Shown here one piece after another: positions 40,207-48,940 of a stretch of 64,000 nt of DNA; the stretch's first letter is position 1; each line of letters opens with the position of its first letter. The DNA is from Verrucomicrobiales bacterium (GTDB taxonomy: Bacteria > Verrucomicrobiota > Verrucomicrobiia > Verrucomicrobiales > DEV007). The DNA lies in assembly GCA_029233965.1 (NCBI GenBank), contig JARGOP010000011.1, positions 1-64,000 of the forward strand. Reading direction: 5' to 3'. Position numbers and translations under genes: made by a program. The notes beneath the pieces are model-generated. The model was not told where the DNA came from. It did not search any database and was given only the letters and a program-made list of their open reading frames with translations.

Positions 40207-41136
40207 ATGATGTCCGGCAAACACCCTGTCTCCCTTGCTCTTGGAGCGCTCTCAGAAATTCTGGAGCGGGAGAAATTGCGTGGGAAAACTCACCTCGCGA
40301 TGAGAGAGGAGACCGCTAAAACGCTCAACGAAATGCCGATGAGTTTCATGATGGCCTCGCAGAAGGCCCGAATTCAAACGGTGCCTGCAGCGGCTCCTGC
40401 GTCTGCGACGGCGAAACTGCCAGGGAAGGATGCGGAATCGCCTGCTCCGGCGGACGGAACCTCCCCGGTTCCGGAGCGAACCGAGGCGTGGGCTCGAAAG
40501 GAGTTGAATGCAATTTTCAAAGAGGTGAAGTCCTGCGAAGTCTGCCGTTCCCTGGGGACTCTCCGGGAAACGGTTGTTTTCGCGACCGGGAATCCGATGG
40601 CTGATCTCATGTTCATCGGGGAGGCTCCGGGTGCCGAGGAGGAGAAGGAGCGGAAGCCGTTCGTTGGCCCCGCAGGACAGAAGCTTACCCGGATCATCAA
40701 GGCGATGGGGCTGAGTCGCGAGGAGGTTTACATTTCCAATATCGTAAAATTTCGTCCGAAGAAAGGTGACGGCCGGTTCCAGGGGACATCCAACCGCAAG
40801 CCTGATCCGACCGAAATAGAGGCCTGCATTCGCTTCCTTCGCCGGGAGATCGCAGTGGTTGCTCCGAAGATAATCGTAGCCCTGGGCGCGACCGCAGCTG
40901 AGGGACTGCTGCAAAGAGGTGGCCCCATTTCGAGCCTCCGGGAGCAGACGCATGAATTTGCCGGTGTCCCCGTGGTCGTTACGTATCACCCCAGTTTTCT
41001 TCTCAGGCAGGAGAGTGAACCCGATGCGGAAAAAGCGAGGGCCTCCAAGCGGAAGGTGTGGGAAGATATGTTAAAAGTCATGGAGCAACTTGGAATGCCC
41101 GTGAGCGAAAAGCAGCGCGGATTCTTTTCGAAATAA
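40207..41136 (+). CDS. type 4-like uracil-DNA glycosylase with one cluster cysteine missing
   Basis: About 310 residues. Residues 95-310 match family 4 uracil-DNA glycosylases, which remove uracil from [23 protein letters not shown] is motif A and [13 protein letters not shown] is motif B with its His. Of the four [4Fe-4S] cysteines usual in the family, Cys110 and Cys113 (CEVC) and Cys207 (IEACIRFL) are present. The usual Cys of VKCRPP is Phe182 (VKFRPKK). The first 95 residues are an Ala/Pro-rich extension without a domain. I start at ATG 40207 (ATG 40210 is next); an earlier in-frame start at 40162 would add 15 residues. Confidence 0.85.
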   Translation: MMSGKHPVSLALGALSEILEREKLRGKTHLAMREETAKTLNEMPMSFMMASQKARIQTVPAAAPASATAKLPGKDAESPAPADGTSPVPERTEAWARKELNAIFKEVKSCEVCRSLGTLRETVVFATGNPMADLMFIGEAPGAEEEKERKPFVGPAGQKLTRIIKAMGLSREEVYISNIVKFRPKKGDGRFQGTSNRKPDPTEIEACIRFLRREIAVVAPKIIVALGATAAEGLLQRGGPISSLREQTHEFAGVPVVVTYHPSFLLRQESEPDAEKARASKRKVWEDMLKVMEQLGMPVSEKQRGFFSK

Positions 41137-41149
41137 AAGAGAGACAGTG

Positions 41150-41950
41150 ATGTCGAAAGAGGAAAGTGACGGTTCAACCGGGGAATCTTCGCCGAAAATG
41201 AGTAATGGAGCCCGTGTCTTCTGGGTCTTTATCGTCCTGATCATTTCCGGCCTGATCGGTTTCCTTTCCTTCCTCTGGCTTGGAAAGCAGGGGATCGACT
41301 CAACGACGGGAGCGGTGGTCGAGATCGTGAAAGCGTTCAAGCCGGAAGAGGTCGTGCAGACGTTTGACGAATGGAGGACCCTGGAAGCGAGCGGGACGGA
41401 AGGCAATATTCTTGAGGTGGCGACAGCTACCTCCACGGAGCGGTTCACGAGAAAGACGAACCTGGAGATGTTCGGGAAAACCTTGCCATTGGGGACGACG
41501 GTTTCGGAAATTTCCGTCCCCGCGACCTACCGCTACTATATTGATCTGAATGACGACTGGTTTGTGACCACCGACGGTTCAAGGCTGCTGGTTCTCGCAC
41601 CGAAAATTCGTCCTTCGCTCCCGGTTGCTTTTGACACGGCGAAGGTGCAAAAGAAAAGTCAGGCGGGTTGGGCGCGATGGGACGGGGACGAAAATATGGA
41701 GGAGTTGGAGAGGACAATCACTTCGCGTCTGGCCGTACGGGCTTCGGATGACTCTTCACTCAAGAAAATTCGTGAAGCGAGCCGCGAGCCGGTCGCGAAG
41801 TTTGTGCAATCCTGGCTTCTCTCCCGGGAAGCCTGGGGCGATGCCAAATTCGAGGAAATCTCGGTGATGTTTGAGGGCGAGGACGCAGCCCTCTCTTCGA
41901 TGCCTCCGGTGCTGCGACATCTCGAGGATCCGGCCGAAGTTGCCCCGTAG
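41150..41950 (+). CDS. membrane-anchored protein, possibly DUF4230-like
   Basis: About 266 residues. A polar N-terminus and one membrane helix (about 20-45, VFWVFIVLIISGLIGFLSFL) precede a domain of about 215 residues. Its composition recalls DUF4230 proteins (NILEVATATSTERFTRKTN, then SVPATYRYYIDLNDDW), but I cannot confirm this. The ATG at 41150 lies 13 bases after the glycosylase stop with AGAGAGA before it, so the two may be co-transcribed. Confidence 0.6.
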   Translation: MSKEESDGSTGESSPKMSNGARVFWVFIVLIISGLIGFLSFLWLGKQGIDSTTGAVVEIVKAFKPEEVVQTFDEWRTLEASGTEGNILEVATATSTERFTRKTNLEMFGKTLPLGTTVSEISVPATYRYYIDLNDDWFVTTDGSRLLVLAPKIRPSLPVAFDTAKVQKKSQAGWARWDGDENMEELERTITSRLAVRASDDSSLKKIREASREPVAKFVQSWLLSREAWGDAKFEEISVMFEGEDAALSSMPPVLRHLEDPAEVAP

Positions 41951-42925
41951 CTACTCGATCGACTCCAGTCCTGTTTCGTCAGCGGGAGTTCCGACCAGAA
42001 GACGGTCCCGGAGTTCGCGCACTTTGAGGATGCTTTCCGAGGCGCTGCCGGCATCGCTCCCGGTGAGCGATGAGTTTGCAAAAGGATTGTTCGCGCCCCA
42101 TTTTTTCCAGGGGCCGTCAGGGACCTCGTCGAGATCGACAAATCTCCAGTCAACCGTTCCATACCCGCCTCCAAACCCGAGATAGTCACGGACCGCAGGC
42201 GAAACATCGAGTCCGGCGGCCCGGTTTTTCGTCGTTTTCGGGCGGGCGTCACCGAAAACGTAGTTCCAGTCATCGGTCTCGAAAGGACCGACGTCTTCCC
42301 ACTGGGCATAGCAAATCTTGTCCCGCTTCCGAATCGCGACCCAACGTCCTTTGAGGACGGTGCGACCGCTGCGATAGAATGATTTTTTAAACCACGGAAT
42401 CATAGCCCTCGCAGAAGCCTTTGTTCCGGTTCGGGTGATATCGTTGTAGGGCAGGGCGAAGTAAAACGGGTTTTGACCGGGAGTGAAGGCCTTGGGAATG
42501 TATCCATCCCGTGCTGAAGGACTGGGATTGTCGTAGCCCCCGAAATTCGCAGTCCAGCGCCGGTCCCAGGCACTGACGGTATTGGGAGTTGGATTGTTCG
42601 CCGTCGGGAGTTCGCCAATCCAGAACACGGTAGTGGTGATGTTCCGCTTCCAGGGAAAGCGCGTGTAGACGCTTCTCGGCTGGGTCGGGGCAAAAACTCT
42701 CGGGAGGTTCGAGGTCGGTCGTGAAACGGGAAGTGCTCCGGGGAGCAGGTGCTGTGAACCCGGGGCATTCAGCGGGCGAATGACTTCGATCCCGTCCGCC
42801 TCTTCGTCACCGGACAAGGAAACTCCGACAGGACTCACGGAGGTGGCCTGGAACGTCTGGGCATTCAGCGCGGGAATGAAACCAGCGCAGACATTCAAAA
42901 TCAGGGGGAGAAATCTAGGAGGCAT
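41951..42925 (-). CDS. secreted hypothetical protein, conserved type
   Basis: 324 residues. A signal peptide (MPPRFLPLILNVCAGFIPAL, cut near NAQ) is followed by a low-complexity region to about residue 85 and a globular domain. The best-ordered stretch is KICYAQWEDVGPFETDDWNY, then AAGLDVSPAVRDYLGFGG, which recalls small beta-barrel extracellular domains. Function is unknown. It is convergent with the gene at 41150. Confidence 0.65.
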   Translation of the reverse strand: MPPRFLPLILNVCAGFIPALNAQTFQATSVSPVGVSLSGDEEADGIEVIRPLNAPGSQHLLPGALPVSRPTSNLPRVFAPTQPRSVYTRFPWKRNITTTVFWIGELPTANNPTPNTVSAWDRRWTANFGGYDNPSPSARDGYIPKAFTPGQNPFYFALPYNDITRTGTKASARAMIPWFKKSFYRSGRTVLKGRWVAIRKRDKICYAQWEDVGPFETDDWNYVFGDARPKTTKNRAAGLDVSPAVRDYLGFGGGYGTVDWRFVDLDEVPDGPWKKWGANNPFANSSLTGSDAGSASESILKVRELRDRLLVGTPADETGLESIE

Positions 42926-43101
42926 TCTGACACCTTAGAGAACGAATAGGACGACACTTTGTTGGCGTTGCCTTCTGAGACTAGCACATTATTGCAGCCG
43001 GTGAATCCGAAAAGAGTAAAATTCCAACTTTTCTGTAACCACTGAAAATTTTAACAGGATTCGCGATTTGAACAACCTGACGGCGGAATGTTTTTTGAAT
43101 C

Positions 43102-43131
43102 TTGACGAAAAACCTCGCCCGTTGATATGAT
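43102..43131 (+). promoter_or_regulatory. sigma70-type promoter for the prepilin-like gene
   Basis: TTGACG (43102-43107) and TATGAT (43126-43131) are 18 bases apart and match the consensus at five of six positions each. Transcription would start about 20 bases before the ATG at 43161. Confidence 0.65.
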
Positions 43132-43160
43132 TTTCGTTTAAAACCTCCCTTCCCCTTACC

Positions 43161-44003
43161 ATGAAAACTTCCCTCCATCGAATTCGAACCTTGAAGGCAA
43201 TGACCCTTCTGGAGCTCTTGATCGTCATTGCGATTCTTGGAGTGCTGATGGCTATTCTGGTCCCCAGTCTAAGCAAGGGCAAAGAGATGGCCGTTGCATT
43301 GCAGAACACGTCCAATCTCCGGCAAATCGCGGTGGCGACCATTACCTGGGCTGCAGATAACGGAAGTAAGCTGCCTTCGCCAGAGTATCCCGGTGGCATC
43401 GACGTTCCTTCCAGCTCGACCCCGGATAAATATTTCCCGGAGTACTGGGATATCGGAGAGACTGGGCTTTGGATTGACGGTGTCGTTTTCGCGCACATGT
43501 ACATTGCCGAGCAGGCGCGTCGTGAAGAGGATGCTCAGCAATCCGGAAGCAATTATGCAGAGACAAGCGGATATGAATTCGATGAAATGGGGACTCATTT
43601 GAAGAACACTCTATTTGTGAACACACGATCTGTGACCCAGGATCCGGAGGAGCAGGATTTTCATAAGCATAGTTATGCGATGAACGCGAACCTGCAGTAC
43701 GACCGGATCTATGATCAGGTTCCGAGCGACGATCCCTATCTCACGGAGAAGACCCTTTCCAATCTGGTCCACGCCCCCCGCGCCATGCTCTACATTGAGT
43801 GCGCCGAACCGAACGTCGTTCGGTTCGAAGACCGCGAAGCGATTATAGAAACCGGTGTGGAACGCTGGGGGGAGAATAAAAAAATCATCACTGCGTTCCT
43901 GGATGGACACGCGGAAAGAATCCTTCCGAGTGATATCCCTGAAGAAGAACCGGACGGACAGGACCGCGATTCAAGCCGCTTCTGGCGCGGTGTCGATCCT
44001 TGA
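43161..44003 (+). CDS. prepilin-type N-terminal domain protein (pseudopilin)
   Basis: 280 residues. The leader is followed by AMTLLELLIVIAILGVLMAI, the prepilin cleavage signal with Glu at +5. The C-terminal part contains KIITAFLDGHAERILPSDI, a form of the H-x9-DG-type ending seen in the many stand-alone pseudopilins of Verrucomicrobia, Lentisphaerae and Planctomycetes. Such proteins are numerous in these phyla and their function is largely unknown. It has its own promoter and is not linked to the cassette at 4998. Confidence 0.85.
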   Translation: MKTSLHRIRTLKAMTLLELLIVIAILGVLMAILVPSLSKGKEMAVALQNTSNLRQIAVATITWAADNGSKLPSPEYPGGIDVPSSSTPDKYFPEYWDIGETGLWIDGVVFAHMYIAEQARREEDAQQSGSNYAETSGYEFDEMGTHLKNTLFVNTRSVTQDPEEQDFHKHSYAMNANLQYDRIYDQVPSDDPYLTEKTLSNLVHAPRAMLYIECAEPNVVRFEDREAIIETGVERWGENKKIITAFLDGHAERILPSDIPEEEPDGQDRDSSRFWRGVDP

Positions 44004-44005
44004 AG

Positions 44006-44632
44006 TCAATTTTCCGCAGGAGGATTCGCCTTGTCGTATGCCTCCTTCACCAGCTTTCTCGCCTCGCTGACGGCGAAGGTGCAGGCTTCGGTGCAGATCA
44101 CAGGAATGCTTTTCATCCCCGGCTTCAAACGGCTCACGGGGGCTTCATTGCTGATTGGCCACGCGATTTTCCGAAGGCATCCGGCAGAGCAGGTGTCCCG
44201 CATGATTTGATTCGCCATCTGGTCGGTGATCGATCCTGCGAACCGGTACATGCCCGTTTGTCGATCGAGCGTGTCCCGCAGAGGAGTGGGATGATGCGTT
44301 CCGCGATGGTAGGCGATCCAGGTGGCAAAAACCCCGGGATAAATGCAGTCGAGGCGTTTCAGAAACTCAGCGGCTGAATCGGTCGAAGTCTTCCATCCTC
44401 CTTTGAGAGTTGGCGCTGTCTTGAGAGGGCGATATTCCTTGTTTGCATCGAACTTGGCGATCTCGCGCAACCCGGCGAGGGACTCAACCGGTGTGAGTGT
44501 CTCTGACATTTCCAGGTCTGCACGATGGCAGGCCATAAAGACTCCATTCCCGTCCCTGGAAAGGTGGAGTTCCCCGAAGAAGCGGGATTCGTTTGCAGGG
44601 AGGAGTGCCTCCAGTTCTTCAGCGAGATTCAT
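44006..44632 (-). CDS. DR2241-type Fe-S domain partner of CbiX
   Basis: 208 residues. The C-terminal half has two Cys pairs, DTCSAGCLRK and VICTEACTFA (C-x3-C twice), suited to a [4Fe-4S] cluster as in the stabilising domain of Deinococcus DR2241. The start overlaps the cbiX stop by four bases. In several bacteria this domain is fused to or encoded with CbiX-type chelatases. It probably supports metal insertion into a tetrapyrrole. It is the downstream gene of a two-gene operon. Confidence 0.7.
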   Translation of the reverse strand: MNLAEELEALLPANESRFFGELHLSRDGNGVFMACHRADLEMSETLTPVESLAGLREIAKFDANKEYRPLKTAPTLKGGWKTSTDSAAEFLKRLDCIYPGVFATWIAYHRGTHHPTPLRDTLDRQTGMYRFAGSITDQMANQIMRDTCSAGCLRKIAWPISNEAPVSRLKPGMKSIPVICTEACTFAVSEARKLVKEAYDKANPPAEN

Positions 44633-45444
44633 GAGAGATAGTGTTCGTCGAAGTAGGCGACTTGATCAATAATGACTTGCGCGAGCGAGGGATCGGTTCC
44701 GATCGCGGACGAGTAGTAGAGGGTGCGATCTCCAAAGTGATAGGGGTTCTGTCGGAAAACCTCCCGCTGGCTCGCTGCCTCGGTGATCTCTTTTTCAATC
44801 CCCAGAAGCACCGGAATATCCTGATAACTGTGCAGGGCATCGGCAATGAAAAACGGGACGACGACGACGGTGGGAGCGTCGGTCAGCGTTCTCCAGTCGG
44901 CAATGAAAGGGGCCTCCTCCATGTAGGCATCGAGCACTTCGGCGAATGGCTCACCCTTCTTCTTGATTGCTTCGACCTGGTCGGTGATGGCTTCCGTGGA
45001 TTTCTTATTCAAATTGGTCCCGTGTCCGACAATGATGAGAGCGGTTTCTTCGATTTTCACCCCCTCATCGATGATCTCGTAGGCCCGTTTGATGAGAAGG
45101 TCGGTCATCGTCGCGTGAATGCCGACCGGATCACAGTAGTGGACGGTGCGGTTGCCGTGGCGGGTGGTATGGCCCTCCAATTCCAGCTCTCTCGGCAGAA
45201 CCTGACGCGTGAAATAACCCTCGGAGATGAAATTGGGCACCACGTAGACCTCGGCTTCCTCGATCATGGGCCAGACCTGACGAAAGCTGGGTTCCTCCTT
45301 CCAAAAGGCGCAGTGAACGCTGCGGAATTGACCGGTCGCAGCGATCGCGTCGGCATGTTCCCAGGATGGCTGGGCGGAATCGGGATTCTCCGTCGAACCA
45401 TGTCCGAGGATCAAAAGGGCGCTGTCGGGCTTGGATACTGGCAT
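44629..45444 (-). CDS. CbiX-family sirohydrochlorin chelatase
   Basis: 271 residues with two chelatase half-domains, each beginning with the family motif: LLILGHGSTEN and LIIVGHGTNL. Metal-site residues fit NFISEGYFT and PFFIADALHSYQD, the latter a typical His-containing helix. CbiX enzymes insert cobalt or iron into sirohydrochlorin or coproporphyrin; which metal is used here is unknown. The partner gene at 44006 would add an Fe-S domain. It diverges from the gene at 45543. Confidence 0.85.
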   Translation of the reverse strand: MPVSKPDSALLILGHGSTENPDSAQPSWEHADAIAATGQFRSVHCAFWKEEPSFRQVWPMIEEAEVYVVPNFISEGYFTRQVLPRELELEGHTTRHGNRTVHYCDPVGIHATMTDLLIKRAYEIIDEGVKIEETALIIVGHGTNLNKKSTEAITDQVEAIKKKGEPFAEVLDAYMEEAPFIADWRTLTDAPTVVVVPFFIADALHSYQDIPVLLGIEKEITEAASQREVFRQNPYHFGDRTLYYSSAIGTDPSLAQVIIDQVAYFDEHYLS

Positions 45445-45542
45445 CGTGAATTTTACGGCGAGCGAAAGAGGAGAGACGCAAACTCTTCTGCGTCTTTATT
45501 TAAGTTTACTAAACTATCAAACAAAATTAAGATATCGGCGAA

Positions 45543-46127
45543 ATGCTTCGCCCCACACCATACGGCCTCATCATCGTCCTGTTGATCTCTTTTTGCGGGC
45601 TGTCCATCGCGGACGATCGCAATGGTGCGATCTCTTCACTGAAGCGATTTGCCGCGTCGGAGCACCTTGAGAAGGGGGAAGCCATTTTGGGACTGGTTGG
45701 GTTCTACGGCGATCCCGCGCCGCCCCAGTGGTTGATCCTGACAACCTTCGAGGAGAAACCCGGCATCCTCAGGGAAGCGGTTTTTGCGAGAGGAAACGTG
45801 GTCGCGCAGCGCAAGTTCAAGGTTCTCCCGGGGCAGGATCTTCCTCATATTCCGGTGCAGATTGAAGCTCTGCGGATTGATTCTGCGAAAGCTTTCATTG
45901 TTGCGGAGCGTGCCGCCGTAGAGAAGAAGGCGGCCTTCGATTCCGTTCACTACCAATTGCGCTGCCGTGAGGCGGGGCAGGAGCCGGTCTGGATGCTGAG
46001 TCTCATCAATTCATCGCAGGTTGCCGTCGGCGTGGTCTACATTTCGGCGGTCTCTGGAGAGGTAATCCGGGAATCATGGCCTCTCTTGCAGAAAGAAAAG
46101 TTCGCGTCGCCGCGTTCGGAAAGCTGA
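45543..46127 (+). CDS. secreted hypothetical protein
   Basis: 194 residues. The N-terminus (PYGLIIVLLISFCGLSIA, cut before DDR) is a signal peptide. The mature part looks alpha/beta, with repeated strands (PPQWLILTTFEEKPGILREA, and AKAFIVAERAAVEKKAAFDS). No family recognised. It diverges from cbiX across 98 bases of AT-rich DNA and converges on the PhoX-like gene. Confidence 0.6.
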   Translation: MLRPTPYGLIIVLLISFCGLSIADDRNGAISSLKRFAASEHLEKGEAILGLVGFYGDPAPPQWLILTTFEEKPGILREAVFARGNVVAQRKFKVLPGQDLPHIPVQIEALRIDSAKAFIVAERAAVEKKAAFDSVHYQLRCREAGQEPVWMLSLINSSQVAVGVVYISAVSGEVIRESWPLLQKEKFASPRSES

Positions 46128-46136
46128 ATCCCGGCT

Positions 46137-47522
46137 TCAGACGAAGGGACCGGTCACGGCAAAGGTGATGCCGGGATTCTGGATGCTCACAAAAAGCGTC
46201 GTCCCATCGGGACTGAAGCAGACTCCGGCGAGCTCGCCTTCGCTGGCGCGGTTCCGGGCAAAGGTGAACATTTCCCCGTCGCGAGTCACACCCCGGAGCT
46301 TATTCGTGCCGGAAGTGTCCTCGCAAATGTAGAGATGACCGTTCGGGGCGACGGTGATGTTATCCCCGTGGTTGAGCAGGTCGGTGTTGTTTGGCTCGAG
46401 GTAGAGTTCGAGTTCACCGGGGGCTGAGGATTCCTCTGCGGTTCCCTCATGGGGACTGGGGAAGTATCGGAAAATCTGTCCGAGCAGTTTTGCTCCGCCG
46501 TCAGTGCAGGCCCAGTAAATGCTCTCCTCTCCGACCTGCGCAGCGCTGCCATACCACATCCCTTCTGCGCGGGAGAAAATAACGGCTCCCTTGTCGGTCG
46601 CCTGAAGCCGGAGGTCATCCTTCGGTGAGGTGACGTCGTCCAGTGTAACCCACTCGACCGCGACTCGTTTTCCGATGGGGAAAGAAGCCTTTCCGCCGGG
46701 CCAGTTCCGGGTGTCGTGCTCACCGGCTTCTTTGATCTTGAGCGCTTCGAGCGTTCCCCCTTTGGCGAGTTTGCCCGGCTCATCGGGGATGAAACGATAG
46801 ATCACTCCATCGTTGCGATCTTCGGTGAGATAGACGATTCCGGTGCCTGGATCGACCGCGACTGCTTCATGACGGAAACGTCCCATCGCTTTGAGAGGAA
46901 CGGGGTCCGCCAGTTTCGATTTGGCGGAGGCGGGGACGTCGAAGGCATAGCCGTGGAAAGCGCCCCACTGGCTCGTCATGTCGGACGGTTCTTCGCAGGT
47001 GATCCAGGAATTCCACGGAGTCGGTCCACCGGCACAGTTTCGATCTGTCCCGATGAGGGAGAGATACTGATTCGTAATTTTCCGCGTCTTCAGGTTGTAG
47101 ACGATCGTGGTGGTTCCGCCAACGAAGGGCTGGGCACCGAATCGACCGGGGTCATACACCTGCTCCGGCGAAATTCCCTCCGGCAGGCGTGAGTTGTCTT
47201 CGAAAGGACCCATCTTGAATCCGGTGTGTCCGATCTCATGGTTCCGGATCAAAGCGACTTGGTTCTTCCCAAGAGCAAGCGCAGCCATGCCATCGGGCTG
47301 TCCCGGAACGAGAAAGCCGTCGTTCATGCGATCGCCGGTGCGGGACAGGACCTGATACTGAAAGCCTTTCGGCAGATCGAAGAGACCGTCAGGATCTTTG
47401 ATCAACTCTCCGTAACTGAATTGGTCGTCCGCCTGCAGGTTGCCGGAGAGAAAGTGATTCAATCCAAGAAAGCCGGAGGTGACAGCTGCGGAATGGTTCA
47501 GGAAGGAGCGTCTTGAGTGCAT
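46137..47522 (-). CDS. PhoX-like (DUF839) twin-arginine-exported phosphatase family protein
   Basis: About 461 residues. The N-terminus MHSRRSFLNHSAAVTSGFLG is a twin-arginine signal, so I start at 47522 rather than at the frame opening near 47561. The body is a beta-propeller of the PhoX/DUF839 type: LIRNHEIGHTGF, WNSWITCEEP, RFRHEAVAVDPGTGIVYLTE, and the C-terminal NHGDNITVAPNGHLYICED. PhoX enzymes are Ca- and Fe-dependent alkaline phosphatases that need no zinc. Activity on phosphate esters is likely but not certain for this branch. No Pho-box was identified. Confidence 0.85.
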   Translation of the reverse strand: MHSRRSFLNHSAAVTSGFLGLNHFLSGNLQADDQFSYGELIKDPDGLFDLPKGFQYQVLSRTGDRMNDGFLVPGQPDGMAALALGKNQVALIRNHEIGHTGFKMGPFEDNSRLPEGISPEQVYDPGRFGAQPFVGGTTTIVYNLKTRKITNQYLSLIGTDRNCAGGPTPWNSWITCEEPSDMTSQWGAFHGYAFDVPASAKSKLADPVPLKAMGRFRHEAVAVDPGTGIVYLTEDRNDGVIYRFIPDEPGKLAKGGTLEALKIKEAGEHDTRNWPGGKASFPIGKRVAVEWVTLDDVTSPKDDLRLQATDKGAVIFSRAEGMWYGSAAQVGEESIYWACTDGGAKLLGQIFRYFPSPHEGTAEESSAPGELELYLEPNNTDLLNHGDNITVAPNGHLYICEDTSGTNKLRGVTRDGEMFTFARNRASEGELAGVCFSPDGTTLFVSIQNPGITFAVTGPFV

Positions 47523-47645
47523 GGTCTGAAAAGATAGCGCATCCCGTTGCCGCAGGCGCACCTATTTCTGTGACTGATTCGTGCTAAAGGCGCCGCTTTG
47601 ACTTGCAAGGTTGATTCTGTTTTGAGAGGTTCCCCGTCTCATCCT

Positions 47646-48929
47646 ATGAAAATTGAAACACTTTGTCTCCATGGCGGGCATCAACCCGATGCAGTCACGA
47701 ACTCCCGTGCTGTCCCCGTTTATCGCACGAGTTCCTTCGTCTTCAACTCAACGGAGCACGCGGCGAATTTGTTTGCCCTGAAGGAATTGGGCAACATCTA
47801 CACCCGTCTCATGAATCCGACGACGGACGTTCTCGAGAAACGCGTTTGTCTCCTTGAGGGAGCCCCGGAGATGGGTGGACTCGGTCTTGCTTCCGGAACT
47901 GCGGCGGTCTTCAATACCGTCATCAACCTCGCGAAGGCGGGGGACAACATTGTCTCAGCGCGGAATCTCTACGGGGGGACTTACACTCAGTTCAACGACA
48001 TTCTGCCCGCTCTCGGGATCACGGTGAAATTCGTCGACTCGCAGGATCCGAATGCGTTTGCCGAGGCGATCGACGACAAGACCCGTGCTCTTTTCTGTGA
48101 ATCCGTTTCGAATCCTGCGCTTGAGGTAACTGACCTCGGGGCTGTCGCCGAAGTGGCTCATGCCAACGGCCTTCCCCTCGTGGTCGATTCAACTTTTTCG
48201 ACGCCTTACCTGACGCGCCCGATCGATCATGGCGCGGACATTGTGATTCACTCTCTCACGAAGTGGATGGGGGGTCACGGGGCCGGTATTGGCGGTGTCG
48301 TCGTCGACTCCGGAAAGTTCAACTGGGCCGGGGGACGTCACCCACTCTATGACGAGCCGGACAACTCCTACCACGGTCTCCGCTGGGGCCACGACCTGCC
48401 TGAGCCGCTCGCTCCGCTCGCTTTCATCCTGCGGATGAGAACGGTGCCGCTGAGAAACCTGGGCGCCTGCATCGCCCCGGACAACGCCTGGTTCCTCCTC
48501 CAGGGAATCGAGACGCTTCCTCTCCGCATGGAGCGACACTGTGAAAACTCCCTGGCGGTGGCGAAGCACCTCCAGGCTCACGACAAGGTCGAGTGGGTGC
48601 GATTCCCCGGTCTGGAGACAGATTCGGAGTATGCCAAGAATCAAAAATACCTTCAGGGCAAAGGGGGCTCCATGGTCGTGTTCAGTATTCAGGGAGGTGC
48701 GGAAGCCGGGCAGAAATTCATTGAAAGTCTCGGGCTCTTTTCCCACCTCGCGAACGTGGGGGATGCCAAGTCGCTCGCGATCCATCCGGCGACGACAACC
48801 CATTCCCAGATGAACGAGGAGCAGCAGGCTGCCGGAGGAATCACTCCCGGCCTCATTCGCCTCTCGGTCGGAATTGAGAATATTGACGATATCCTCGCCG
48901 ACCTCGATCAGGCGCTGGCATCGGCCTGA
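47646..48929 (+). CDS. O-acetylhomoserine sulfhydrylase / PLP-dependent Cys-Met metabolism enzyme
   Basis: 427 residues. It begins MKIETLCLHGGHQPD, a typical start of O-acetylhomoserine (thiol)-lyases, and contains the PLP-binding Lys in HSLTKWMGGHG. Also visible are IYTRLMNPTTDVLEKRV and the C-terminal LIRLSVGIENIDDILADL. It would make homocysteine from O-acetylhomoserine and sulfide. Close relatives (cystathionine gamma-synthase or gamma-lyase) cannot be fully excluded, but length and insertions fit the MetY group. ATG 47646 is chosen over an in-frame start at 47598. No riboswitch was found in its leader. Confidence 0.9.
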   Translation: MKIETLCLHGGHQPDAVTNSRAVPVYRTSSFVFNSTEHAANLFALKELGNIYTRLMNPTTDVLEKRVCLLEGAPEMGGLGLASGTAAVFNTVINLAKAGDNIVSARNLYGGTYTQFNDILPALGITVKFVDSQDPNAFAEAIDDKTRALFCESVSNPALEVTDLGAVAEVAHANGLPLVVDSTFSTPYLTRPIDHGADIVIHSLTKWMGGHGAGIGGVVVDSGKFNWAGGRHPLYDEPDNSYHGLRWGHDLPEPLAPLAFILRMRTVPLRNLGACIAPDNAWFLLQGIETLPLRMERHCENSLAVAKHLQAHDKVEWVRFPGLETDSEYAKNQKYLQGKGGSMVVFSIQGGAEAGQKFIESLGLFSHLANVGDAKSLAIHPATTTHSQMNEEQQAAGGITPGLIRLSVGIENIDDILADLDQALASA

Positions 48930-48940
48930 CCGAACCGGAA

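Noticed and set aside
47562-47645. GCTAAA and TTGCAAG in the leader of the sulfhydrylase gene, reminiscent of a SAM-II riboswitch.
   Set aside because: The order of elements and the required pseudoknot pairing could not be built; GCTAAA comes before rather than after the candidate stem.
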